From positions 1 through 64,000 of the forward strand of contig JBBQJV010000006.1 in NCBI GenBank assembly GCA_038326205.1: a stretch of 64,000 nt of DNA, written 5' to 3'. Below are positions 8,468 to 15,220 of the stretch, in pieces. The position numbers and the translations under genes are program-made. Under the pieces are notes generated by a model, which worked only from the letters and a program-made list of their open reading frames with translations, had not been told where the DNA came from and did not search any database. Numbering within the stretch: position 1 is the stretch's first letter; each line of letters begins with the position of its first letter. The stretch is from UBA7672 sp038326205 (lineage in GTDB: Bacteria; Pseudomonadota; Alphaproteobacteria; Caulobacterales; Hyphomonadaceae).

Positions 8468-9282
8468 CCCTGCCCGCGGCGCAACTCTGGTTTGGCCGCA
8501 CCGCGCACACGCGCGAGCTACCCTTCAAGCGCAATTTTGCCTATCGCATCGCCATGCTGGAGATCGACGTCGACCGCATCGCCGACGCGGACGGCCTCTC
8601 AAGGCTTTTCGCTGTTAATCGTGGCAACGTTGTCGCTTTTCGCGAGACCGACTACGGCGCTCGCGATGCGGCCGTGCCGCTGCGCAGCTGGGCCGAGCAA
8701 AGGTTTGCCGAGTCCGGCATAGACCTCGGCGGCGGCGCAATACGACTGCTCACCTTTCCACGCGTGCTGGGTATCGGCTTTGCGCCGATCTCGGTCTGGC
8801 TGGGACATGACACGCGCGGAGAGCTGCTCGGCGCGATCTATGAGGTCCACAACACATTCGGTGAAACCCACTCCTATGTCAGCGCGTTGAACCCAGTTGT
8901 CGCACGCCAGACCTCGGAGAAGGAATTTCATGTCTCGCCCTTCTTCGACGTCAGCGGAGAATACAGGTTCACGCTGAAGCACGCGGAAGGGATCATCGCC
9001 CTGACCGTCGAGAACATATCCGTCGACGGGCGCAGCCATGTCGCAAGCCTGACTGTCCAACCCCGCCCACTGACCTCACCCCAGCTTTTGAAATGGATGG
9101 TGATGATGCCCATATCAGGGCTGGGGGTCATGTTCGCCATTCATTGGCAGGCGCTGCTCCTGCTGCTGAAGGGCGCCCAGTATCGTGACAAGCCTGACCA
9201 ACGCGTAAAGCGAACCACGCTGACAAAGCCACAAGTTACAACGTCAGCTGATGTGCAATCAGACCTGAGGAAACGAGCATGA
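8464..9282 (+). CDS. DUF1365 domain protein
   Basis: A 272-residue DUF1365 protein. Family features seen are LWFGRTAHTRELPFKRNFAYRI at the N-terminus, LLTFPRVLGIGFAPISVW, YEVHNTFGETHSY, KEFHVSPFFDVSGEYRF and the C-terminal LTSPQLLKWMVMMPISGLGVM. The biochemical function is not established. Its conserved position between an FAD oxidoreductase and a Cfa-like enzyme, with ATGA overlaps to both, suggests it takes part in the same lipid modification pathway. The C-terminus contains a hydrophobic segment (about residues 210-235) that could contact the membrane. Confidence 0.9.
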   Translation: MTLPAAQLWFGRTAHTRELPFKRNFAYRIAMLEIDVDRIADADGLSRLFAVNRGNVVAFRETDYGARDAAVPLRSWAEQRFAESGIDLGGGAIRLLTFPRVLGIGFAPISVWLGHDTRGELLGAIYEVHNTFGETHSYVSALNPVVARQTSEKEFHVSPFFDVSGEYRFTLKHAEGIIALTVENISVDGRSHVASLTVQPRPLTSPQLLKWMVMMPISGLGVMFAIHWQALLLLLKGAQYRDKPDQRVKRTTLTKPQVTTSADVQSDLRKRA

Positions 9283-10520
9283 GCCGTCTCGATAGAATGG
9301 TGCTGGACATCAAGGGTCCGGGCGACCTTCACAAGCTTGATCGCCTGCCCGCGAGCATGCACTTCGGCGCGATGATTATCGGCGCCTTCAAGAAGGGTCG
9401 GCTGGACATGGTCCTATCCGATGGGCGCACGCTTCGCTTCACGGGCAAGGAGCCCGGTCCGCAGGCCGAGATGATCGTTCACGATGACAAGTTTATGCGC
9501 ACAGTTGCGACACGTGGCGACATCGGTTTTGCTGAAGTGTTCATGGACGAGAAATTCGACACGCCCGATCTCGCAACCCTCCTGGAATACTTCAGCACCA
9601 ACTGGGATGACGCGGGCAAGCTGGTAATCGGCAGCACGATCGCGCGGTTCTTCGTGAACCTGCAGCATTCGCTTCGCTCCAACAGCAAGAAGGGCTCGAA
9701 GCGAAACATTCTGGCGCATTACGATTTGGGCAATGATTTCTACGCGTCGTGGCTGGACCCCACGATGACGTATTCGTCGGCGATCTACACGTCCGGCAAT
9801 GAGCATATGCAAGACGCGCAGCTCACCAAGTATCGCGCCATCGCGCGCAATTTGGCGCTGAAGCAGGGCGAGCATGTGTTGGAGATCGGATCCGGCTGGG
9901 GCGGGTTTGCCGAAGTGGCGGCGAAGGAGTTTGGCGCGCGCGTGACGTCGGTGACGATCTCGGACGCGCAGCATGCCTATGCAACCAAGCGCATGGCGGA
10001 TGCGGGACTTTCCGGTCAGGTGGATATCGTGTTGCGTGACTATCGGGACATCACGGGTCAGTTTGACGCTGTCGCCTCTATCGAGATGTTCGAGGCGGTG
10101 GGCGAGGAGTACTGGCCAAGCTATTTCGGCAAGATCGCTGAAGTTCTGAAGCCGGGCGGCAAGGCTGCGTTGCAGATCATCACGATCGCCGACAAGGAAT
10201 TCGACAATTATCGCGCGCGCGCTGACTTCATCCAGCAATACATCTTCCCGGGCGGGATGCTGCCCTCGGTGAAGCGTCTGCAGGAAGAAGTACAGCATTC
10301 CGGCATGAACTTCGCTATCGATCATATGTTTGGCCTGTCCTACGCGCGGACGCTCGATGAGTGGGCGCAGCAGTTCGACAAGGTGTGGGACGGCATCAAG
10401 GGCGGAAAGTTCGACGAACAGTTCCGCCGCATGTGGCTCTACTACTTCGCATATTGCTCGGCGGGTTTCAGAACTGGGCGGATCGATGTCGGCCAGTTCG
10501 TGCTGGCCAAGCCGGAATAG
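9279..10520 (+). CDS. cfa: cyclopropane-fatty-acyl-phospholipid synthase family methyltransferase
   Basis: A 413-residue SAM-dependent lipid methyltransferase of the Cfa family. The SAM site is HVLEIGSGWGGFAEVAA, preceded by the family signature NILAHYDLGNDFYASWLDPTMTYSS and followed by MFEAVGEEYW. Where E. coli Cfa has Tyr-Ser-Cys (active-site Cys139, from memory) this protein has Tyr-Ser-Ser (residues 165-167), and the MFEHVG motif reads MFEAVG. It may therefore make a methylated rather than a cyclopropane product, as proposed for related enzymes beside FAD oxidoreductases. It is the last gene of the photolyase operon, overlapping DUF1365 by ATGA. Confidence 0.88.
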   Translation: MSRLDRMVLDIKGPGDLHKLDRLPASMHFGAMIIGAFKKGRLDMVLSDGRTLRFTGKEPGPQAEMIVHDDKFMRTVATRGDIGFAEVFMDEKFDTPDLATLLEYFSTNWDDAGKLVIGSTIARFFVNLQHSLRSNSKKGSKRNILAHYDLGNDFYASWLDPTMTYSSAIYTSGNEHMQDAQLTKYRAIARNLALKQGEHVLEIGSGWGGFAEVAAKEFGARVTSVTISDAQHAYATKRMADAGLSGQVDIVLRDYRDITGQFDAVASIEMFEAVGEEYWPSYFGKIAEVLKPGGKAALQIITIADKEFDNYRARADFIQQYIFPGGMLPSVKRLQEEVQHSGMNFAIDHMFGLSYARTLDEWAQQFDKVWDGIKGGKFDEQFRRMWLYYFAYCSAGFRTGRIDVGQFVLAKPE

Positions 10521-10523
10521 TCG

Positions 10524-10817
10524 CTACCGCCGGATGAACGGTTCGCACGCGAGGCCGTCGCGGTCGGCATCGAGTTCGAGGCGATAACCCGGCTTGCCTC
10601 GGCGTATGTTGACGCGTCCGTCCTGCAACGCTTCGCGGCAGGTTTGATAGAACACAGGTCGCAGCGATATCGCATCGCTGCGCTCGGTTGGCGGGTTCAG
10701 CGCGTCCAACGCCAAGAATGCGCCGCCGCCGATGAGGACGCCAAGCGCGAGCACGCCAGCGTTTCCGCCGATTTGCCTGACCAGAGGTCGCAACTTGTCG
10801 GAGAGGTCGGATCGCAT
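10524..10817 (-). CDS. membrane-anchored Excalibur-domain protein
   Basis: A 97-residue protein with one membrane segment (GVLALGVLIGGGAFLALDAL, about residues 20-39) and a C-terminal Excalibur calcium-binding-like domain: TCREALQDGRVNIRRGKPGYR followed by LELDADRDGLACEP. It has the two cysteines and the DxDxDG-like loop of that family. The domain would face the periplasm or cell envelope. It lies convergent to cfa with only 3 bases between stops, and 10 bases after the upstream membrane protein gene, so the two minus-strand genes probably form one transcript. Confidence 0.8.
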   Translation of the reverse strand: MRSDLSDKLRPLVRQIGGNAGVLALGVLIGGGAFLALDALNPPTERSDAISLRPVFYQTCREALQDGRVNIRRGKPGYRLELDADRDGLACEPFIRR

Positions 10818-10827
10818 ATCGCCCGGC

Positions 10828-11253
10828 CTACAGCTTCACATATTTGGCAATCAGTTCATGCGCCTTCGCCGTCCACTCGGCCGGCACGATGGTCGGGTCG
10901 AGGGCGTAAGCGGCGACGCCAACAATCATGACCACCAGCAGCAGTTGCCATATGAGGCCGCCCGACTTGCGTTCGGCGCGCTCTCCCGGGCGCTTGTAAT
11001 TCTTGCTGGACTTGCCACCTGCGAGCAACGAGGTGGTGTGCTGTGCGAGCGCGTGCTTCTCCGCCTTGATGGCGCGATCTTCCTCAGACTCGCGCTCGAC
11101 GGCCTTGCCGCGCTTTGGAGGCTTTGGCGGAACAAGTGCATTGCGAACAGCAACGCGCTTGTTCACGCGTACACTCGCGCGTAGATCGGCGATCCGAATT
11201 GACTGTCTTGCTAAACCTGGCCGTCGAGCGTCGCCCTGCATTGCTTGCCCCAT
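10828..11253 (-). CDS. hypothetical protein with basic N-terminus and C-terminal membrane segment
   Basis: A 141-residue frame with an Arg/Lys-rich, probably disordered N-terminal part, a run of charged helix (about residues 50-70) and one hydrophobic segment near the C-terminus (LIWQLLLVVMIVGVAAYAL), followed by a short tail. I recognise no domain. The first 30 residues may not be translated: a GTG start at VNKRVAVRN is possible, and no start has a strong ribosome-binding site. It lies between era and the Excalibur protein on the same strand and could belong to the end of the rpoZ-era transcript. Confidence 0.6.
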   Translation of the reverse strand: MGQAMQGDARRPGLARQSIRIADLRASVRVNKRVAVRNALVPPKPPKRGKAVERESEEDRAIKAEKHALAQHTTSLLAGGKSSKNYKRPGERAERKSGGLIWQLLLVVMIVGVAAYALDPTIVPAEWTAKAHELIAKYVKL

Positions 11254-11330
11254 AGTGATAAGTCGACGTTAGCGACCAAGCGCAAAAGTCCGTTTAGGAG
11301 ATTCGATGAAATTTGATCGATTGAGCCGCG

Positions 11331-12242
11331 TCAGACGTCGAAATCGAGACCAATGGCTGAAAATCGCTCGCGATTGTCCTGCCAGCGTTCGGAGACCTTG
11401 ACCCTCAGGAAGAGGTGCACGGGTCTGCCGAAGATCTCGCTCAGCTCCTTGCGGGAGGCGGTGCCGATATCCTTGATGGTCTGTCCGCCTTTGCCCAGGA
11501 TGATTGAGCGATGCCCCTCGCGGGCGACGTGGATCAACTGGTCGATCTTGAGCGAGCCATTGCCATGCTGCTCCCAGTTCTCCGTCTCGACGGTAAGCTG
11601 GTAGGGAATTTCCTGATGCAGGCGGAGCAACAGCTTCTCGCGGGTGATCTCGGCCGCGATGAGGCGGCTTGGAATGTCGGCGGCCTGATCCTCGGGGAAC
11701 AGGTAGGGACCGATCGGCATGCGCGAGCCAAGCATATCAGCCAGCTGTTCAACGCCGTGACCCTTGAGGCCGGAAATCATCAGCACGTCGGAATAGACGC
11801 CGGTGTCGAACAGCGCCTTCGCGGCAGCGAGCAGGTCTTCGCTCTTCACGAGGTCAATCTTGTTGATTGCGAGGATCGCCTTGGCGCCCAGCTCCTGAAG
11901 GCGCGCGATGATGGCCTCATCTTCCGACTTGTCACCCTGCCCGGTCCAGTGGCGTGCGTCGATAAGGTGGACAACGGCGTCAGCATCGGTCGCGCCCTCC
12001 CAGGCAGACTTCACCATCGCGCGATCGAGACGGCGCTTGGGAACAAAGATGCCGGGAGTGTCGACGAGAACAACCTGCGACCGTCCGTGCATCATCACGC
12101 CGCGAACGGGAAAGCGGGTGGTCTGCACCTTGTGCGTGACGATCGAGACTTTCTCTCCAACCAATTGGTTAACCAGAGTGGACTTGCCCGCATTAGGGGC
12201 GCCGATGATGGCCGCGAAGCCCCCGCGCGTTTCATCGGTCAT
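11331..12242 (-). CDS. era: GTPase Era
   Basis: Essential GTPase that binds the 3' end of 16S rRNA during 30S assembly. The 303 residues have G1 GAPNAGKST, G3 DTPG (LVDTPGIFVPK), G4 NKID and a C-terminal KH domain with the segment VAREGHRSIILGKGGQTIK. Length is typical. The start overlaps the rnc stop by ATGA, the conserved rnc-era coupling. It is the last conserved gene of the long minus-strand series starting at rpoZ. Confidence 0.97.
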   Translation of the reverse strand: MTDETRGGFAAIIGAPNAGKSTLVNQLVGEKVSIVTHKVQTTRFPVRGVMMHGRSQVVLVDTPGIFVPKRRLDRAMVKSAWEGATDADAVVHLIDARHWTGQGDKSEDEAIIARLQELGAKAILAINKIDLVKSEDLLAAAKALFDTGVYSDVLMISGLKGHGVEQLADMLGSRMPIGPYLFPEDQAADIPSRLIAAEITREKLLLRLHQEIPYQLTVETENWEQHGNGSLKIDQLIHVAREGHRSIILGKGGQTIKDIGTASRKELSEIFGRPVHLFLRVKVSERWQDNRERFSAIGLDFDV

Positions 12243-12994
12243 GTGACATCTCCTATGGCGGCAAGCATGGCGCGCGCTGCCTCGCGTTCGGCAACCTGTT
12301 TCGAATTGCCGACGCCTTGAATGGGTTCACGGCCATCAATATCGACGGCCACTGTAAAGACGGGCGCGTGATCTGGCCCCTCGCGCATCACAAGGCGATA
12401 AGCAGGCGCGGCCATGCCAGACCCTTGAGCCCATTCCTGAAGGGCCGACTTTGGATCGCGCGACATCTCGGTCGAGGCCTGCAACAGAACCTTCCACTGC
12501 TTGAGAATGAACTTGCGCGCCTTCTCGAGCCCAGCGTCTGTATAGATCGCACCGATCACGGCTTCGACGACATTAGCGAGCAGCGAACGCTTCTCCGATC
12601 CGCCAGTCGACCGCTCCGACTGATCGATTATGAGATAGTTACCAAGACCGAGGTCCGCGCCAACGATCGCGCAGGTATCCCTGCTGACCATCGCATTGAG
12701 GCGCGGCGCCAGTTCACCTTCGCGCTGCTTCGGGAAGCGCTCCATCAGCGTCTCGACCATCACTAGCCCGAGAATACGGTCGCCGAGAAACTCAAGGCGC
12801 TCATTGCTCCACTCGGCCGCCTTGCCCTGTGTCGCGCTGCGGTGCGTCATGGCACGGTGGAGCAGCGCTTCGTCTTTGAACTTGTGACCGAGCGCATCCT
12901 CCAGCGCTTCGCGTTGTTCAGAAGTCAGTCCCGGTGGACCTTCGGCACGGGCGCGATTGCGACGGCGTTTGCCGGTGTTGCTGAGGTTGGTCAC
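12239..12994 (-). CDS. rnc: ribonuclease III
   Basis: Double-strand-specific endoribonuclease for rRNA and mRNA processing. The 251 residues contain the catalytic signature NERLEFLGDRILGLV, the second acidic cluster (VVEAVIGAIYTDAGLEKA) and a C-terminal double-stranded-RNA-binding domain (SALQEWAQGSG and a final KQVAEREAARAMLAAIG). A short basic N-terminal extension (KRRRNRARAEG) precedes the nuclease domain. ATGA overlaps join it to acpS upstream and era downstream. In most alphaproteobacteria lepB lies between acpS and rnc; here it is absent. Confidence 0.97.
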   Translation of the reverse strand: MTNLSNTGKRRRNRARAEGPPGLTSEQREALEDALGHKFKDEALLHRAMTHRSATQGKAAEWSNERLEFLGDRILGLVMVETLMERFPKQREGELAPRLNAMVSRDTCAIVGADLGLGNYLIIDQSERSTGGSEKRSLLANVVEAVIGAIYTDAGLEKARKFILKQWKVLLQASTEMSRDPKSALQEWAQGSGMAAPAYRLVMREGPDHAPVFTVAVDIDGREPIQGVGNSKQVAEREAARAMLAAIGDVT

Positions 12995-13416
12995 GACGAC
13001 GCACCCGCATCGAGAGGCGCCGGCAAGGCTTCGATGATCACCTGCGCCTGCGCGTAGGGATATTCATCGGTGATGGTGAGATGGATGAAGCACGTCATGC
13101 CGGGCGGCGTCAGCTTGACAAGACGCAAGGACGCGCCACCTGTCAGCGCGAAAGTCGGCTTGCCGGTGGACAGGTTGATGACGCCCATGTGCTGCCAGTG
13201 GACGCCGCGGCGCGGCACGCCGGTACCCAGCGCCTTGGCGCAGGCCTCCTTGGCGGCAAAGCGCTTGGCGTACGTGGCGGCGCGCTCCTTGCGGCGATCA
13301 GCGGTGCGACGTTCGATTTCGGTGAAGACGCGGTTGGTGAAACGGTCGCCGAACTCGGCAATCGAATTCTCGATCCGCCGGATGTCGCACATGTCCTGAC
13401 CAATGCCGATGATCAT
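12991..13416 (-). CDS. acpS: holo-[acyl-carrier-protein] synthase
   Basis: Transfers 4'-phosphopantetheine from CoA to acyl carrier protein. From ATG 13416 the product has 141 residues, begins MIIGIGQDMCDIRRI and shows the metal-binding Asp of IGIGQDMCDI and the Glu of KRFAAKEACAKALGTG. The frame stays open far upstream but that part is antisense-like sequence within pdxJ. The start overlaps the pdxJ stop and the stop overlaps the rnc start (both ATGA). The domain ends somewhat beyond the usual C-terminus with an Ala/Pro-rich tail. Confidence 0.95.
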   Translation of the reverse strand: MIIGIGQDMCDIRRIENSIAEFGDRFTNRVFTEIERRTADRRKERAATYAKRFAAKEACAKALGTGVPRRGVHWQHMGVINLSTGKPTFALTGGASLRLVKLTPPGMTCFIHLTITDEYPYAQAQVIIEALPAPLDAGASS

Positions 13417-14195
13417 GCCCGGTCTTCGCCTTGATTGGCTCGGGCAATATCGATCTCGCGCCGCATCGCTTTCACGGCCGCGTCGAGCCCGACGAACAGT
13501 GCCTCGCCCATTATGAAATGGCCAATGTTCAACTCGCGGACTTCCGGGATGGCGGCGACGGGCCGGACAGTGTCGTAAGTCAGGCCGTGGCCGACGTGGA
13601 TTTCTATGCCACACGCATGCCCATGAGCGGCGGCATCCTGCAGGCGTTTCAGTTCTGCGGCTGCGCCTGCCGTGTCGCCCGCAAAGGCGAGCTCCACATA
13701 TTTGCCGGTATGAAGCTCCACCACCGGCGCGCCTATGGTCACGGCCATGTCGACCTGAGAAAGACTGGGCTCGATGAACAGCGAGACACGGATGCCCGCT
13801 TCGCTCAGCTGGCGCACATACGGCTCTACATGATTGTGCAGGCGCGCGACATCGAGGCCGCCCTCCGTGGTGCGCTCTTCGCGCCGCTCCGGCACTAGGC
13901 ACGCGGCGTGCGGCTTGAATGCGAGCGCGTTTGCCAGCATTTCCTCCGTCGTCGCCATTTCCAGATTTATCGGCAGCGTCGTTACGGCGCGCACCGCCTG
14001 AAGATCGGCATCGCGAATGTGCCGGCGATCCTCGCGCAGGTGAATGGTGATGCCGTCGGCGCCAGCTGCCTGCGCAATAGCGGCTGCTTTCGCGGGATCG
14101 GGATGCATTCCACCCCGCGCGTTGCGAACAGTTGCTACATGATCGATGTTCACGCCCAATCTGGCGGCAGGAAGGCGGGCACGCGCGAGTGTCAC
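13413..14195 (-). CDS. pdxJ: pyridoxine 5'-phosphate synthase
   Basis: Condenses 3-amino-2-oxopropyl phosphate (1-amino-acetone-3-phosphate) with 1-deoxy-xylulose-5-phosphate in vitamin B6 synthesis. The 260-residue TIM barrel shows LGVNIDHVATVRNARGG, GADGITIHLREDRRHI, INLEMATTEEM, VSLFIEPS, VELHTGKY, IEIHVGHGLTYD and ELNIGHFIMGEALF, the standard PdxJ landmarks. It is coupled by ATGA to pyrE upstream and acpS downstream. Length is slightly above the usual 240-250, through small N- and C-terminal extensions. Confidence 0.97.
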   Translation of the reverse strand: MTLARARLPAARLGVNIDHVATVRNARGGMHPDPAKAAAIAQAAGADGITIHLREDRRHIRDADLQAVRAVTTLPINLEMATTEEMLANALAFKPHAACLVPERREERTTEGGLDVARLHNHVEPYVRQLSEAGIRVSLFIEPSLSQVDMAVTIGAPVVELHTGKYVELAFAGDTAGAAAELKRLQDAAAHGHACGIEIHVGHGLTYDTVRPVAAIPEVRELNIGHFIMGEALFVGLDAAVKAMRREIDIARANQGEDRA

Positions 14196-14776
14196 TTCAA
14201 CCCCCGGCTTCCTGGCTTGATCGCCGGTAGTTTCGCGAGTTCGGGCGGCAGGTCGTTGGCGTCGTAGTCGGGAAAATCAACAGCGGCGAGCGAGACGAGC
14301 TTCAGATCGCCAACATCCGCCTTGCCATTCGAGCGATCCACAACGCACGCAGCGCCGATGACGTTGGCGCCGGCAGCCTTTAGCGCGTCCTGCGTCTCGC
14401 GCATCGAGATGCCGGTGGTGACGATGTCTTCGACGATGATGACGCGATCTTCGGATGCAACCGTGAAGCCACGACGCAGGCTCATCACGCCACCTTCCCG
14501 TTCCGTGTAGATCGAGCGGCAGCCGAGAGCGCGGGCAGTCTCGTAACCGGGGATCAGGCCGCCGACGGCGGGGCCGACCACAACGTCGATCTTGCCAAAT
14601 GTCGCTTCGAGCTTGCGGGCCAGAGCTCCGCATAACCGCTCGGTAGTTGGCGGGTGTGAGAAGACGAGAGCCTTTTGCAGGAAGACAGGGCTGCGCCGTC
14701 CGGAGGACAGGATAAAATGCCCCTCCAGCAGGGCGCCGACTTTGCGGAATTCGTTCAGGACGTCTTCGGTGTTCAT
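14192..14776 (-). CDS. pyrE: orotate phosphoribosyltransferase
   Basis: Makes orotidine monophosphate from orotate and PRPP in pyrimidine synthesis. The 194 residues contain the PRPP motif VIIVEDIVTTGISMRETQ, the active-site loop region IYTEREGGVMSLRRGF and the N-terminal GHFILSSGRRSPVFLQK. This is the alphaproteobacterial short form. The stop overlaps pdxJ by ATGA; 46 bases separate it from the lipoprotein gene upstream on the same strand. Confidence 0.96.
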   Translation of the reverse strand: MNTEDVLNEFRKVGALLEGHFILSSGRRSPVFLQKALVFSHPPTTERLCGALARKLEATFGKIDVVVGPAVGGLIPGYETARALGCRSIYTEREGGVMSLRRGFTVASEDRVIIVEDIVTTGISMRETQDALKAAGANVIGAACVVDRSNGKADVGDLKLVSLAAVDFPDYDANDLPPELAKLPAIKPGSRGLK

Positions 14777-14822
14777 GCAGATCGCTCTATCGTTTCTCGG
14801 TGCGTCGCCGATGAAAAGCCAA

Positions 14823-15218
14823 TCAGTCCGCGCACAGCGGGTAACCCGCCTTGCCGTTTTCGACGATCTGGAAACAGCCGCACGGATCGCTGTTGGTGGT
14901 GCAGATTCCCGTGGTCGGAGCGTCCGGCCTTGCGCCGGTTCCGCCGGTGATGCAGCGACCCGAGCATTGCGAGCTGTCGGTGCAGGCCGTGCCAGCGTCC
15001 TTGTAGGTCACCACGCATGCAGGCATGCCTCTCATGCAGATCGGACGCCAATCGCCGCTGATGGTAGCACACTTCTCCGCGGTATCCGCGGCTTGCCATT
15101 CGACCTTGATCCCTGCTCCAGGGGTCACTGCCTCTGGTCCGGCGGGGGGCGCCGAGGCGGGTTGGACGCAGGCTGACAGCAGCAGCGCTGCGGCCGCAAG
15201 AATGATGCGAACGTTCAT
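14823..15218 (-). CDS. cysteine-rich lipoprotein of unknown function
   Basis: From ATG 15218 the product has 131 residues with a lipoprotein signal (LLLSAC, lipidated Cys at about 17), a short Pro/Ala linker and a compact domain with ten further cysteines (motifs KCATISGDW, CMRGMPACVV, GTACTDSSQCSGRC, ICTTNSDPCGCF). The cysteine pattern suggests a small disulfide-bonded periplasmic domain; I do not recognise the family. Its start lies 2 bases past the rsh stop and pyrE follows after 46 bases, so it is embedded in the rpoZ-rsh-pyrE series. Confidence 0.75.
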   Translation of the reverse strand: MNVRIILAAAALLLSACVQPASAPPAGPEAVTPGAGIKVEWQAADTAEKCATISGDWRPICMRGMPACVVTYKDAGTACTDSSQCSGRCITGGTGARPDAPTTGICTTNSDPCGCFQIVENGKAGYPLCAD

Positions 15219-15220
15219 GT

